DNA of 7,071 bases. Source: Hyphomicrobiales bacterium. Its GTDB lineage: Bacteria; Pseudomonadota; Alphaproteobacteria; Rhizobiales; Beijerinckiaceae. Shown here in pieces: positions 1 through 6,139 of this stretch. Made by a program: the position numbers and the translations under genes. The stretch is from positions 1 through 7,071 of the forward strand of contig JAQGKM010000311.1 in the NCBI GenBank assembly GCA_028290125.1. The letters are read 5' to 3'. The notes under the pieces were generated by a model. That model searched no databases. It saw nothing but the letters and a program-made list of their open reading frames with translations, and was not told where the DNA came from. Position 1 is the first letter of the stretch. Each line of letters opens with the position of its first letter.

Positions 1-1201
<1,201 letters not shown>

Positions 1202-1206
1202 CAGTT

Positions 1207-1770
1207 CTACTCGATCACGAGGAGAGGCTCGCCATACTCGACCGGCTGCCCGTCTTCGACGTGAAGCGCCGTGATCGTGCCGGCGCGGGGCGCGACGATT
1301 TCGTTGAAGGTCTTCATCGCCTCGATGAGGAGGATCTTGTCGCCGGCCTTCACCTGCGTGCCGACATCCACGAAGGGCTTGGCGTCGGGGCTCGGGCGGC
1401 GGTAGGCGGTGCCGACCATGGGCGACTTCACCGTGCCGGGATGTTCGGTGGGCGCGGGCGCCGGCGTCGACAGCGTGGGCGGCGGGGCGATCATGGACGC
1501 AGCCGACGCCTGCTGGACCGGCGCAGCGACGCTGATCGTCTGCGGCGCGGCCTGCAGCTGGCGCGCCACGCGAATGCGCATGCCCTGTCGCTCGACCTCG
1601 ACCTCGGAGAGGTCCAGCCGCGAGACGATCTGCGCGAGGGTCTCGATGAAGGCCGGGTCGAAATCAGCGGTCACGGCGACCTTGGCCGAAGCGGCCTTGG
1701 CGGGCGCGCTTTTCTTGGCGGCGGGACGCGCGGTCGCGGCCGCTTTGGATGTCTTGGCGGGTTTCTTCAT
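1207..1770 (-). CDS. accB: Biotin carboxyl carrier protein of acetyl-CoA carboxylase
   Basis: AccB carries the biotin that shuttles CO2 from AccC to the carboxyltransferase AccAD. The 187-residue product has a C-terminal biotinyl domain at about residues 110-187, containing SPMVGTAY (117-124), the RRPSPDAK segment matching the protruding thumb typical of acetyl-CoA carboxylase BCCPs, and EAMKTFNEI with biotin-accepting Lys153. This lysine lies 34 residues from the C-terminus, as is normal. Residues 36-72 resemble the family's N-terminal helix region (FIETLAQIVSRLDLSEVEVE), and residues 73-110 form an Ala/Pro linker. Unusual is a Lys/Ala-rich head at residues 1-33. The start at 1770 is the only ATG; the upstream Shine-Dalgarno match is weak (AAGAG, overlapping the end of aroQ), suggesting translational coupling. 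Gaps are 5 bp to aroQ and 5 bp to accC. Post-translational biotinylation by BirA is expected from the family. Confidence 0.96.
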   Translation of the reverse strand: MKKPAKTSKAAATARPAAKKSAPAKAASAKVAVTADFDPAFIETLAQIVSRLDLSEVEVERQGMRIRVARQLQAAPQTISVAAPVQQASAASMIAPPPTLSTPAPAPTEHPGTVKSPMVGTAYRRPSPDAKPFVDVGTQVKAGDKILLIEAMKTFNEIVAPRAGTITALHVEDGQPVEYGEPLLVIE

Positions 1771-1775
1771 GAAGG

Positions 1776-2222
1776 TCAGCTCTTGGTCGTTTTGGACTGG
1801 GCGATCAGCGCTTCGAGCGCCAGATCGTAGGAAAGCGCGCCGAAGCCGAGGATGACCCCGGCCGCGACGGCGGAAATGGTGGAGTGATGACGAAAGTCCT
1901 CGCGGGCGTGGACGTTCGACAGATGCACTTCGATCACCCGGGCTCCTGAGCCGCGAATGGCGTCATGGAGCGCGATGGATGTGTGGGTGTAGGCGCCGGC
2001 GTTGAGGATCACCGGCTCGCCCTTGGCGCCGGCCTCCTGGATCCAGCCGACGAGGTCGCCCTCGTGATTCGACTGGCGGAAGGCAAGCGCGACGCCCTCG
2101 GCCTCGCAACGCGCGGCCAGGCGAGCTTCGATATCGGCCAGCGTCACCGTCCCATAGGTGGCCGGTTCGCGAGTCCCGAGCAGGTTCAGGTTGGGACCGT
2201 TGAGGACGTGAACGAACTTCAT
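1776..2222 (-). CDS. aroQ: Type II 3-dehydroquinate dehydratase
   Basis: This enzyme converts 3-dehydroquinate to 3-dehydroshikimate in the shikimate pathway toward aromatic amino acids. At 148 residues it has the normal size of the type II (flavodoxin-like, dodecameric) family. The N-terminus HVLNGPNLNLLGTREPATYG is the signature and contains Arg18 and the catalytic base Tyr23. QSNHEGDLVGWI follows at 50-61, then LNAGAYTHTS with Asn74 and His80, EVHLSN with the catalytic His100, and REDFRHHS with Arg111. No key residue is missing. The ATG at 2222 is two residues before the conserved strand, so the start is secure, although no clear Shine-Dalgarno sequence precedes it. It is the first gene of the tight aroQ-accB-accC run. 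A 239-bp gap with a large inverted repeat separates it from the upstream DsbA-like gene, so it may have its own promoter, but I see no convincing one. Confidence 0.97.
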   Translation of the reverse strand: MKFVHVLNGPNLNLLGTREPATYGTVTLADIEARLAARCEAEGVALAFRQSNHEGDLVGWIQEAGAKGEPVILNAGAYTHTSIALHDAIRGSGARVIEVHLSNVHAREDFRHHSTISAVAAGVILGFGALSYDLALEALIAQSKTTKS

Positions 2223-2348
2223 CGCGCAACCGGTTGGACGCCGCAGGGCCAGGCAAGGCGATTCTCACGTCAGAAGCCCGGCGAAAGTCTCATAAACCGC
2301 TTGACGCCATGAGGGAAGCCTAGAGGGAACGCTGTCCCCTGCTAGAGC
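2223..2348 (-). other. aroQ upstream leader, no clear signal
   Basis: This stretch lies between the aroQ start and the inverted-repeat element. It holds a small imperfect hairpin at 2324-2340 (six of seven pairs, 3-base loop) but no convincing sigma-70 promoter, Shine-Dalgarno sequence or open reading frame with gene-like features. If aroQ has its own promoter it should be here, but I cannot place it. Confidence 0.3.
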
Positions 2349-2455
2349 ACGTCATTGCGAGCGGAGCGAAGCAATCCAGTCACGGATACTTGCTGTATTC
2401 GAGGTGCGGACATGAAGCGACGCCGGCGTCACCTTCGCTTTGCTCGCCATGACGT
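2349..2455. repeat. REP-like dispersed inverted-repeat element
   Basis: The left arm at 2349-2371 begins ACGTCATTGCGAGCG. It matches the reverse complement of the right arm at 2433-2455 at 20 of 23 positions; two of the three differences would be G-U pairs in plus-strand RNA. The 61-base interior opens with GCAATCCAG and contains a perfect 12-bp palindrome, GACGCCGGCGTC, at 2419-2430. From memory, the GTCATTGCGAG...GAAGCAATCCAG wording is a common intergenic dispersed repeat in many alphaproteobacteria. The element begins 6 bp past the stop of the DsbA-like gene and would lie in its 3' untranslated RNA, upstream of aroQ. No U-run follows, so it is not an ordinary terminator. Copy number elsewhere cannot be seen here. 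Confidence 0.7.
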
Positions 2456-2461
2456 CTGCGG

Positions 2462-3232
2462 CTACCCGCAGGTGGCCTTGCCGCATTTGCGGACGTTGTC
2501 GAGACGGCCCTTCAGCTGGGCGTATCCGACCGCGCCGACCACGACCTCATCGCCCACGATATAGGTCGGCGTGCCCGACAGGCTGAGCGAGTCGGCGAGC
2601 TTCGCCACTTCCTGGAGGCTGGCGGTCACTTCAGCGCCGGCGATGTCCTTGTTGAGCTTGTCCATGTCGGCGCCCGCGTCCTTGGCGGCGGCGAGCGCGG
2701 CGGCCTTGGCGACCTGTCCGCGCGTGGCGAGCAGCTTCAGGTGGAAGGCCCAGTATTTCTCGCCCTTCAACTGGTTTCTGAGCGCGATGGCGACCTGTGC
2801 GGCCTCCACCGAACCCGGTCCCAGAACAGGGAAATCCTTAAGCACGACACGCAGATCGGGCTGTTCCTTCACGAGACGCTGCAAGTCCGGAAGGGCCTGT
2901 TTGCAGTAGCCGCAATTGTAATCGAAGAACTCGACCAGCGTGACCTTGCCGTCCGGATTGCCGATCACCGCCTGATGGGGGGAGTTCGTCAGCAGCCCGC
3001 CGTTTTCGCTTAGAGCCTTGGTGCGGGCCTCGCCCTCGGCGCGGGCCTGACGCGTTTCCAGCTCGGCGTAGGCGTCGCGCAGGATCTCGGGGTTCTTGAG
3101 CAGATATTCGCGAACGACCGTTTCGATCTCGCTCTTCTGGCTGTCGGAGAATTCGGCCGCCGCCACGGGCGCGGCGGAAAACATCAGGCCGACGACGGCG
3201 AAGGCAGCGAGGCGCTGGCGGAAGGTCAACAT
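2462..3232 (-). CDS. Periplasmic DsbA-family thiol oxidoreductase with ScsC-like N-terminal domain
   Basis: The 256-residue product has a signal peptide (residues 1 to about 26, cleavage likely after PVAAA), so it should act in the periplasm. Residues about 28-62 (FSDSQKSEIETVVREYLLKNPEIL) resemble the ScsC N-terminal oligomerisation helix. A thioredoxin-fold DsbA domain follows, with strand VTLVEFFDYN, active site C107-G-Y-C110, helical insert at about 135-215, and the cis-proline loop SGTPTYIVG with Pro222. By family knowledge it oxidises, or if oligomeric isomerises, cysteines in exported proteins; the direction cannot be read from sequence. An additional cysteine pair, Cys250 and Cys255, sits at the extreme C-terminus. 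The start is supported by AGGAG six bases upstream. It follows the M48 gene after 111 bp in the same orientation. It could also be named a Com1/ScsC-like disulfide isomerase. Confidence 0.92.
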   Translation of the reverse strand: MLTFRQRLAAFAVVGLMFSAAPVAAAEFSDSQKSEIETVVREYLLKNPEILRDAYAELETRQARAEGEARTKALSENGGLLTNSPHQAVIGNPDGKVTLVEFFDYNCGYCKQALPDLQRLVKEQPDLRVVLKDFPVLGPGSVEAAQVAIALRNQLKGEKYWAFHLKLLATRGQVAKAAALAAAKDAGADMDKLNKDIAGAEVTASLQEVAKLADSLSLSGTPTYIVGDEVVVGAVGYAQLKGRLDNVRKCGKATCG

Positions 3233-3238
3233 GGGGAT

Positions 3239-3259
3239 CTCCTGCCGCAGGCGTGCGGC
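3239..3259 (-). promoter_or_regulatory. Shine-Dalgarno with abutting upstream hairpin for the DsbA-like gene
   Basis: On the minus strand AGGAG (3243-3239) lies 6 bases before the ATG at 3232. Directly against its 5' side is a perfect 6-bp hairpin, GCCGCA paired with TGCGGC around a 4-base loop (3244-3259). The ribosome site is strong and stays unpaired in this simple fold; a regulatory role of the stem is only a possibility. Confidence 0.5.
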
Positions 3260-3286
3260 GTTTCTCTGTAACGCGCAGGGACGGCC

Positions 3287-3330
3287 AGCCGAAGCGGCTT
3301 CTCGGCGCAGACGCTCACGAAGGGGTGAGC
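3287..3330 (-). other. Two small hairpins downstream of the M48 gene
   Basis: Two perfect short stems lie in the gap after the M48 stop: GCTCAC/GTGAGC with a 6-base loop (3313-3330) and AGCCG/CGGCT with a 3-base loop (3287-3299). Neither is followed by a T-run on the minus strand, so they are not canonical intrinsic terminators. They could protect the M48 mRNA 3' end or reduce read-through into the DsbA-like gene. Stems this short also arise by chance in GC-rich DNA. Confidence 0.35.
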
Positions 3331-3343
3331 CATCAGTACAACA

Positions 3344-4777
3344 TCAATCGAACTTGGGCGGACGGTAGTTCAGAATGTCGTCAGCCTTGAGCCAGCCGGG
3401 CGAGCCGGGTTTGAACTGTTTCTGGGCGCGGTCCGCCTGCGTGCGGGCGGCGACGGTATTGCCCTGCAGGAACAGGGCCTGCGCCGCCGCGAGCTGGCTG
3501 TTTGGCGTATCGCCGCGCCGCTCATACGCCATGGCGAGGAACTGCCATGCCTCGGCGTAGTCGTCGTCGCGCTGCACGGCTTGTGTCAGAATCGTCGTCG
3601 CCTCCTTGGCGTCGGCCGGGTTGCCGGCGCCGACCAGCGCGTGGCCGAGCAGAACCCGGATCGGGAGAGCGCCGGGCGCAAGGGCGGCGGCGCGGCGCAG
3701 GTAGGGCAGGGATTGCGCGGCGCGGCCGGACTCCATCAGCGTCTGGCCTTTCAGCTCCTGGAAGTAGGGATTGGCGGGCTCCGCCGCGATCAGGCCGTCG
3801 ATCAGCGTCAGCGCCTGCTCGAGCCGGCCCTGCCGGTAGGTCGCGATCGCGCGGGCGTAACGGGCTGGCGTGGAATTGTCGGCGGCCGGATAACGGCGTC
3901 CGACCTCCGCCGCGCCGCCCGTGAAGCCGAACAGCTTCGCCCGTGCGAGATCGTGCCGCGCCTGCAGCGCCGGAGGATCCTTCGCGTTGAACGCCGGGGA
4001 GGCCTTGGCGGCCGACTCGAGGTTCGAGATGCGCTCGGACGGCAGCGGATGGGACATCAGATAGGGGTCGATCTGCGATGTCTTGAACAGCGAATCGTTC
4101 TGAAACCGCTCCATGGTGGCGAGCAGGCCGCGCGACGATTGTCCGGTGGCGGTGAGATAATTCACTGCCGCGCGGTCGGCGGCCTGTTCCTCGCCACGCT
4201 GGTAGGCGAGCAGCGAGCGTCGGATCAGCTCCTGCGGCCCGAGCATCGCGCCCATCATCCCGGCGCCGTCCGAGCCGACCTTGCCGTAGGGCCCGGAGCG
4301 GGCCTGGGCGACGACCGCGCCGGCGCCCATCAGCATGCCGGCGACGGCCAGAATCTGCGCCCGCGCCAGCTCCTGCCGCTGGCGCGCCAGATGCCCGCCG
4401 GCGATATGCCCGCTTTCATGCGCCAGCACGCCGATCAGTTCATTGGGCGTCTTGGCGTCCATGATGGCGCCGACATTGATGAAAATCTTCTGGCCATTCG
4501 CCACGAATGCATTGAACGAGCGGTCGCCGACGAGGATGATCTTGGTCGCGCTGGCGTTGATGCCGGCCGCGCGAAAGATCGGCTGGGTATACTCGCGCAG
4601 CAACTGCTCGATCTCCGCATCGCGGATGATCGACAGTTTCGGCTCGGCGCTCTGGGCTGCCGCAGGCAGGCCTTGCGTCAATATGCCAAGCGAAACAAGG
4701 CCGGCGAGCGCGCGCGTGAGGACGCTGCGCACTGGCGTGGCGGGCTTTCGGCTGATACGGGTCGCGCTCTCGGTCAT
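3344..4777 (-). CDS. Secreted M48-family metallopeptidase with C-terminal TPR repeats (BepA-like)
   Basis: A zinc metallopeptidase, probably periplasmic, resembling E. coli BepA, which clears or assists misassembled outer-membrane proteins. The chosen product has 477 residues. It begins with a basic stretch and a hydrophobic segment (about 19-35), then PAAAQS as likely signal cleavage near residue 41. The M48 domain has HESGH (His120, Glu121, His124), a glycine-rich hydrophobic segment at 140-160, the third zinc ligand Glu197 in EEQAAD, and SHPLPSER at 242-249. Residues about 305-450 form TPR helical repeats (for example FQELKGQTLMESGRAAQSLPYLRRAAALAPG). The ATG at 4777 is chosen because GAGG precedes it and it leaves a 91-bp divergent gap. 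The frame stays open to an ATG at 4993, but that would put 72 atypical residues over the start of the aminotransferase gene. A GTG at residue 16 is a weaker alternative. Confidence 0.93.
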   Translation of the reverse strand: MTESATRISRKPATPVRSVLTRALAGLVSLGILTQGLPAAAQSAEPKLSIIRDAEIEQLLREYTQPIFRAAGINASATKIILVGDRSFNAFVANGQKIFINVGAIMDAKTPNELIGVLAHESGHIAGGHLARQRQELARAQILAVAGMLMGAGAVVAQARSGPYGKVGSDGAGMMGAMLGPQELIRRSLLAYQRGEEQAADRAAVNYLTATGQSSRGLLATMERFQNDSLFKTSQIDPYLMSHPLPSERISNLESAAKASPAFNAKDPPALQARHDLARAKLFGFTGGAAEVGRRYPAADNSTPARYARAIATYRQGRLEQALTLIDGLIAAEPANPYFQELKGQTLMESGRAAQSLPYLRRAAALAPGALPIRVLLGHALVGAGNPADAKEATTILTQAVQRDDDYAEAWQFLAMAYERRGDTPNSQLAAAQALFLQGNTVAARTQADRAQKQFKPGSPGWLKADDILNYRPPKFD

Positions 4778-4786
4778 TCGTCCTCT

Positions 4787-4799
4787 GCAGGAATCCTGC
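4787..4799. promoter_or_regulatory. Perfect 13-bp palindrome in the divergent spacer
   Basis: GCAGGA and TCCTGC face each other around a single A. The site lies between the proposed M48 promoter and its Shine-Dalgarno sequence, about 10 bp from the start codon. It could be an operator or a small hairpin in the leader. No known regulator motif is recognised. Confidence 0.3.
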
Positions 4800-4816
4800 G
4801 GCGATGAAGAAGCGTC

Positions 4817-4845
4817 ATTATGGCGCGAGCGGGGCGGTTCAGAAA
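4817..4845 (-). promoter_or_regulatory. Candidate sigma-70 promoter for the M48 gene
   Basis: On the minus strand CATAAT (4822-4817) matches the -10 consensus at five of six positions. TTTCTG (4845-4840) lies 17 bp upstream as a poor -35. A start about 7 bases past the -10 would give a leader of roughly 30 bases to the ATG at 4777. The placement fits, but the weak -35 leaves this tentative. No comparable promoter is seen for the divergent aminotransferase. Confidence 0.4.
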
Positions 4846-4868
4846 CAGCGACAAAGTTGGTGTGAGCA

Positions 4869-6044
4869 ATGAAACCCGAAAGCCGGCACAGGATCACGCC
4901 TTCTCTGCGCAGCCGTGTTGCGCCCTTCCTCGCACTGGATGTGCTGGCGGCGTCCACGCAGCTCGAGCGCGCCGGCGCCTCGATCATCCACATGGAAGCC
5001 GGCGAGCCGGGCGCATCGGCGCCGAAATGCGCGCGCGATGCCGTCGTGGCGGCCCTGACGCATGGGCGGATCGGCTATACGGAGGCGCTCGGCCGGCCGT
5101 CGCTGCGCGCGCGGATCGCGAAGTTCTACGCCGACACCTATAATGTCGATGTGCCGGCTTCTCGCATCGCCGTGACGACGGGGTCGTCCGCCGGATTTCT
5201 GTTGAGCTTTCTCACGCTGTTCGATCCCGGCGCACGGGTCGCCATCGCGGCGCCCGGCTATCCGGCCTATCGCAACATCATGGATGCGCTGGGCATCGAA
5301 TGCGTCACCATCGAAACGCATGCCAGCACGCGTTACGCCGTCACCGCGCAGATGATCGAGGCGGCGCATGCGGAGCAGAAGCTCGATGGCGTGCTGCTGA
5401 TGAGCCCGGCCAATCCGTCGGGCACGATGATGAGCCGCGAGGCGCTGCGCGACATCTGCGAGACCTGCGACCGGCTCCGCATCGCCTTCATCTCGGATGA
5501 AATCTACCACGGCCTGACCTACGAGCAGCCCGCCGAAACCGCGCTGGCGTTTTCGTCCTCCGCCATCGTGGTCAATTCATTCTCGAAATACTTCTGCATG
5601 ACGGGCTGGCGCATCGGCTGGCTGGTCTTGCCCGAGGATCTCGTCCGCCCGATCGAACGCCTGCAGCAGAGTCTGTCGATTTCGGTGCCCACGCTGAGCC
5701 AGGTCGCCGCGGAGGCCGTCTTCGAGGGCCGTGACGAACTGGAGGCGATCGTCGCGTGCTACGCGCGCAGCCGCGCCTATCTGGTGGAGCATCTGCCGCG
5801 CATCGGGTTGGGCGATTTCCATCCCGTCGACGGCGCTTTCTACGTCTACCTCGACATCGGCCACCTCACCAACGACTCGGGCGAGTTCTGCAAGCGCATG
5901 CTGCACGAAGCCGGCGTGGCGGCGACCCCGGGTCTCGACTTCGACCGCGCCCGCGGCAGCCACACGATGCGGCTGTCGTTCGCGGGATCGGAAGCGGATG
6001 TGGTCGAGGGTGTCGCGCGGTTGGGGCGGTGGTTGGGGGCCTGA
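4869..6044 (+). CDS. PLP-dependent aminotransferase, class I/II (substrate unknown)
   Basis: A 391-residue fold-type I aminotransferase, the normal length for class I. It transfers an amino group between an amino acid and a 2-oxo acid using pyridoxal phosphate in the cytosol. Visible features are MEAGEPGASAP (42-52) near the N-terminus, GYTEALGRPSLR (69-80), the phosphate-site loop TTGSSAG (103-109), SPANPSG with Asn182, SDEIYHG with Asp210 and Tyr213, SFSK with the Schiff-base Lys240, GWRIGW with Arg248, and MRLSF with the substrate-carboxylate Arg368. These correspond to aspartate aminotransferase Asn194, Asp222, Tyr225, Lys258, Arg266 and Arg386, so the enzyme should be active. The substrate (aspartate, alanine or aromatic) cannot be decided. 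The ATG directly follows an in-frame stop, so it is the first possible start; the Shine-Dalgarno sequence is weak. It is divergent from the M48 gene and convergent with rne. Confidence 0.93.
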   Translation: MKPESRHRITPSLRSRVAPFLALDVLAASTQLERAGASIIHMEAGEPGASAPKCARDAVVAALTHGRIGYTEALGRPSLRARIAKFYADTYNVDVPASRIAVTTGSSAGFLLSFLTLFDPGARVAIAAPGYPAYRNIMDALGIECVTIETHASTRYAVTAQMIEAAHAEQKLDGVLLMSPANPSGTMMSREALRDICETCDRLRIAFISDEIYHGLTYEQPAETALAFSSSAIVVNSFSKYFCMTGWRIGWLVLPEDLVRPIERLQQSLSISVPTLSQVAAEAVFEGRDELEAIVACYARSRAYLVEHLPRIGLGDFHPVDGAFYVYLDIGHLTNDSGEFCKRMLHEAGVAATPGLDFDRARGSHTMRLSFAGSEADVVEGVARLGRWLGA

Positions 6045-6045
6045 T

Positions 6046-6064
6046 CCTCTCGCACAGGGAGAGG
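6046..6064. repeat. Short inverted repeat after the aminotransferase
   Basis: CCTCTC pairs with GAGAGG across a 7-base loop immediately past the aminotransferase stop. A second GAGAGG at 6099-6104 could pair with the same left arm instead. The wording resembles short CCTCTC/GAGAGG intergenic palindromes that I recall from rhizobial genomes. It may aid termination upstream of the main terminator, but no T-run follows it. Confidence 0.3.
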
Positions 6065-6104
6065 GCGGACTCGAGCATCGCTGACAGCTTCGGCTCGTGA
6101 GAGG

Positions 6105-6138
6105 AAAAAAAAGGCCCGCTTTCGCGGGCCTTTTTCTT
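6105..6138. terminator. Bidirectional intrinsic terminator between the aminotransferase gene and rne
   Basis: A perfect 7-bp stem, GGCCCGC with GCGGGCC (6113-6119 and 6124-6130), closes a 4-base loop. Eight A bases flank it on the left (6105-6112) and five T bases on the right (6131-6135). Read on the minus strand the stem is followed by eight U residues, 9 bases after the rne stop, so it ends the rne transcript. Read on the plus strand it is followed by TTTTTCTT and would end the aminotransferase transcript. Confidence 0.93.
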
Positions 6139-6139
6139 G

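Noticed and set aside
2289..2317. Possible aroQ promoter on the minus strand (TATGAG with TTCCCT 17 bp upstream)
   Set aside because: The -35 has almost no match and the -10 matches only four of six, no better than expected by chance in this gap.
2300..2329. TTGACG on the plus strand as a -35 element
   Set aside because: No acceptable -10 at 16-18 bp, and it would transcribe antisense into the DsbA-like gene.
3581..4807. A 408-codon plus-strand open frame antisense to the M48 gene
   Set aside because: Its translation is Arg/Gly/Ala-rich without domains, and the opposite strand has the complete HESGH, Glu197 and TPR architecture.
4778..4993. 72-residue N-terminal extension of the M48 protein from an ATG at 4993
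   Set aside because: It would overlap the divergent aminotransferase coding region, bury the signal peptide, and lacks a sensible composition; the ATG at 4777 has a nearby GAGG.
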